Source of the DNA: Bryobacterales bacterium | GTDB taxonomy: Bacteria > Acidobacteriota > Terriglobia > Bryobacterales > Bryobacteraceae | Assembly: GCA_016789905.1 (NCBI GenBank) | Contig: JAEUQC010000010.1 | Span: forward strand, 44,242-108,241 | Direction of reading: 5' to 3' | DNA: 64,000 nucleotides | Shown here: positions 61,760 through 64,000 of the stretch, piece by piece | Numbering within the stretch: the first letter of the stretch is position 1 | Layout of the letters: each line of letters opens with the position of its first letter | The notes under the pieces: model-generated | Databases searched by the model: none | Told to the model about the DNA's origin: nothing | What the model saw: the letters and a program-made list of their open reading frames with translations, nothing else | Translations under genes and position numbers: made by a program

Positions 61760-63367
61760 ATGACCCGTCGCAGTTTTCTCACCTCCGCCGCGGCCGCCGC
61801 CCAACCGGCGGCCGCCAAAAAGCCCAGCGTCATCCTCATCATCACTGACGATCAGGGCTTCGGCGACCTCTCCCTCCACGGCAACTCCCACCTCCAAACC
61901 CCGAACATGGACCGCATCGCCACCGCTGGCGCCCAGTTCACCCAGTTCCAGGTCTGCCCCGTCTGCTCGCCCACCCGCGCCTCCCTCCTCACCGGCCGTT
62001 ACAACTACCGCACCGGCGTTGTCGACACCTTCAAAGGCCGCTCCATGATGGACCCCCGCGAACAAACCGCCGCCGAACTCTTCCGCGACGCGGGCTACCG
62101 CACTGCCATCTTCGGCAAATGGCATCTCGGTGACAACTACCCCATGCGCGCCCACGACCAGGGCTTCGCCGAATCCCTCGTCCACGGCGGCGGCGGCCTC
62201 GCCCAGCCCAGTGATCCGCCCCCCGGCAATCACTACTTCAACCCAACGCTCCTCCGCAACGGACGCTTCGAAAAAGTGGAAGGCTACTGTACCGATATCT
62301 TCTTCCGTGAAGCCATCCGCTTCATTGAAGAGCACCGCGAGCATCCCTACTTCCTCTACCTCGCCACCAACGCCCCCCATACTCCCCTCGAAGTCAGCGA
62401 CGCCTACGTCGAACCCTTTAAAAACAAGGGCCTCGACGAAACCACGCAAAAGGTGTACGCCATGGTGAAGAACCTCGACGACAACCTCGGCCGCCTGCTC
62501 GCCTCCGTCACCGACCCCAACACCATCCTCATATTCATGACCGACAACGGCCCCCAGCAGCCCCGCTACGTCGCCGGCATGCGCGGCCGCAAGGGCACCG
62601 TCTATCAGGGCGGTATCCGCGTGCCATTCTTCCTCCGCTGGCCCGCCAAACTCGCTCCCGGCGCCAAAATCGACCGCATCGCCGCGCACATCGACGTCCT
62701 TCCAACTCTCCTCGACGCCTGTGCCATTCGCCCCAAACTCCCGCCCAAATTCGATGGCCGCAGCCTCCTGCCCCTGCTCACCGGGAATACAAGCTGGCCC
62801 GACCGGACCATCCATACCCAATGGCACCGCGGCGACACGCCCCAGCTTTTCCGCGCCCACGCCGCCCGCTCCCAGCGTTGGAAACTCGTCAACGGCACCG
62901 AGCTCTACGACATGGAAAAGGACCCCGCCGAAGCCAACGATCTCTCCGCCGCCAACCCTGCTCAGGTCCTGCAAATGCGTCTCTTGACCGAAGCCTGGTT
63001 CCGCGACGTCAGCGCCACGCGCAATGGCTACGCCCCGCCCAGAATCCACCTCGGCACGCCCCGCGAAAACCCCGTCCTTCTCACACGCCAGGACCGTCGC
63101 GACACTCCACCCGGCTGGGTCGTCGACGTTCGCACGCCCGGCCAATACGAGATCACGATTCTCGCCAACCCCGCCCCCGCTCAGGCCCAGGTAAGTTTCC
63201 AACTCGGCGCCGTCACCCAAACCGCAACCCTCGCTCAAGGCCAACAGCGCCTCAAATTCGGCCCCCGAATGCTCCCCGCCGGCCCCGCCCATCTCTCCGC
63301 GAAAATGAACACGACTGACACAGAACTCGAAGTCCTGTATGTTGAGGTGAGGAAAATCAATGGTTAG
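61760..63367 (+). CDS. Sulfatase with Tat signal
   Basis: A 535-residue S1 sulfatase. MTRRSFLTSAAAAA is a Tat signal. First metal motif is SVILIITDDQGFGDLSLHGN, formylglycine Cys69 in VCSPTRASLLTGRY, then FGKWHLGDN, APHTPLEV and FMTDNGPQQ. Its C-terminal 120 residues (about 420-535; GWVVDVRTPGQYEITI, VSFQLGAVTQTATLAQ) form an extra beta-sandwich, absent from the other two sulfatases, that may bind carbohydrate. It is probably exported in folded form. The next gene starts inside its last codons (8-base overlap). Confidence 0.94.
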   Translation: MTRRSFLTSAAAAAQPAAAKKPSVILIITDDQGFGDLSLHGNSHLQTPNMDRIATAGAQFTQFQVCPVCSPTRASLLTGRYNYRTGVVDTFKGRSMMDPREQTAAELFRDAGYRTAIFGKWHLGDNYPMRAHDQGFAESLVHGGGGLAQPSDPPPGNHYFNPTLLRNGRFEKVEGYCTDIFFREAIRFIEEHREHPYFLYLATNAPHTPLEVSDAYVEPFKNKGLDETTQKVYAMVKNLDDNLGRLLASVTDPNTILIFMTDNGPQQPRYVAGMRGRKGTVYQGGIRVPFFLRWPAKLAPGAKIDRIAAHIDVLPTLLDACAIRPKLPPKFDGRSLLPLLTGNTSWPDRTIHTQWHRGDTPQLFRAHAARSQRWKLVNGTELYDMEKDPAEANDLSAANPAQVLQMRLLTEAWFRDVSATRNGYAPPRIHLGTPRENPVLLTRQDRRDTPPGWVVDVRTPGQYEITILANPAPAQAQVSFQLGAVTQTATLAQGQQRLKFGPRMLPAGPAHLSAKMNTTDTELEVLYVEVRKING

Positions 63368-64000
63368 CGGAAAAGTTGTCATTATCACCGGCGCCAGCGG
63401 CGGACTCGGCGCGGTGGTCACCAAAGCATTCCTCGATAACGGCGCCCGCGTCATCGGCGTCGATCGCAATGCCCACTCGCGTAATGCCGATCACCCCTCG
63501 CTTTCCCACTTCGCCGTCGCGCTCGACAGTCCCGAAGCCGTCCGTATGCTCGTCGAAGATGTCATGGATCTCCACGGCCGCATCGACGCCGTGGTCCACC
63601 TGGTCGGCGGCTTCGCCGGCGGCCAGCGCATCGACGAAACGACGGATGAAACGTGGGAAAAGATGATCGCCATGAACCTTCGTCCCAGTTGGGTGCTCTT
63701 GCGCGCAGTGCTTCCCATCATGCGCCAGGCACGCCGCGGTTCCATCGTGGCTATCGGCACCGCCGCCGCGCTCCATCCGGTCGCCACCCTCGGTGCCTAC
63801 GGCGCCTCCAAGTCGGCGCTCATCTCGCTCATCGGAACCATCGCCGAAGAGAACCGCGAATACAACATCCGCGCCAACGTCGTCTCGCCGAACACCATGG
63901 ACACGCCCGCCAACCGTGCCGCGATGCCGGACGCCGACCCCGGCAAGTGGGTCCAGCCCGCCAACGTCGCCAGCCTTCTCGTCTGGCTCGTCAGCGACGC
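63360..64000 (+). CDS. SDR-family oxidoreductase, right end missing
   Basis: About 213 residues are inside the window; the frame is still open at the right edge. The ATG at 63360 overlaps the sulfatase end. MVSGKVVIITGASGGLGAVV is the cofactor motif, GRIDAVVHLVGGF aligns with the NAG motif, GSIVAIGTAAAL places the Ser region (Ser replaced by Thr/Gly here), and YGASKSALI gives Tyr and Lys. The normal length is about 240-250, so some 30-40 residues lie outside. Operon position suggests coupling to sulfated-sugar use. Confidence 0.9.
   Translation, partial: MVSGKVVIITGASGGLGAVVTKAFLDNGARVIGVDRNAHSRNADHPSLSHFAVALDSPEAVRMLVEDVMDLHGRIDAVVHLVGGFAGGQRIDETTDETWEKMIAMNLRPSWVLLRAVLPIMRQARRGSIVAIGTAAALHPVATLGAYGASKSALISLIGTIAEENREYNIRANVVSPNTMDTPANRAAMPDADPGKWVQPANVASLLVWLVSD

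Overview
The window looks like a chromosomal stretch of a soil-type Acidobacteriota, most plausibly the Bryobacterales/Solibacter side of class Terriglobia. This rests on family content, not on a marker gene: two Oar-like TonB-dependent receptors with an N-terminal carboxypeptidase-regulatory domain, an ADOP-type MacB-like permease, an acidobacterial-type ECF sigma factor beside a Ser/Thr kinase with a TPR-like tail, many Tat-signal enzymes (sulfatases, Gfo/Idh, enolase superfamily), a futalosine-pathway menaquinone enzyme and high GC.

Layout. 1-7.5 kb (minus): caspase-like TPR protein, TonB receptor, TPR protein and the start of another exported protein. 7.6-10.7 kb (plus): an overlapping Gfo/Idh - enolase superfamily - DUF6807 operon, ended by a perfect palindromic terminator shared with a convergent SDR. 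11.5-19 kb: sulfatase, M23 peptidase, DUF3500 protein, Tat-exported propeller protein, lone HPt protein, MqnD and a HEAT-repeat protein. 19-25 kb (minus): an unrecognised gene, then a compact galactose operon galM - SSS symporter - 59-aa membrane protein - galK - galT. 25-38.7 kb: NCS1-like permease, second TonB receptor, a voltage-gated K+ channel fused to L-rhamnose mutarotase, methyltransferase, galactonate-dehydratase-like enzyme, sulfatase, ABC-F ATPase and ADOP permease. 38.7-48.3 kb: a 2101-aa surface protein with an internal PEP-CTERM signal, ECF sigma factor and kinase. 48.7-51.3 kb: a small relic element in tRNA-Leu(GAG), bounded by ~115-bp direct repeats and carrying a broken repA and the mobile mystery A/B (XRE/Fic) pair. 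51.4-64 kb: secG, glutaryl-CoA dehydrogenase-like gene, a TPR/barrel plus TIM-barrel hydrolase pair, two tandem PilZ-J-domain-winged-helix proteins, GntR, WYL and DinB-type genes, a third sulfatase and an SDR running off the right edge.

How it fits together. Much of the window suggests a heterotroph degrading complex, possibly sulfated, galactose- or uronate-bearing polymers: receptors for import, three Tat-exported sulfatases, an exported mutarotase, a galactose symporter and kinase/uridylyltransferase, and galactonate-dehydratase/Gfo-Idh enzymes. The most unusual object is the K+ channel whose cytoplasmic tail is a complete RhaM-type sugar mutarotase with the active-site residues in place, which could couple sugar binding to membrane potential. 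Other unusual items are the PilZ-J-winged-helix pair, the PEP-CTERM protein that reads in frame into a second signal peptide, the tRNA-Leu relic island, and AATTGGTGCC-type palindromes that sit exactly on the stop codons of convergent genes.
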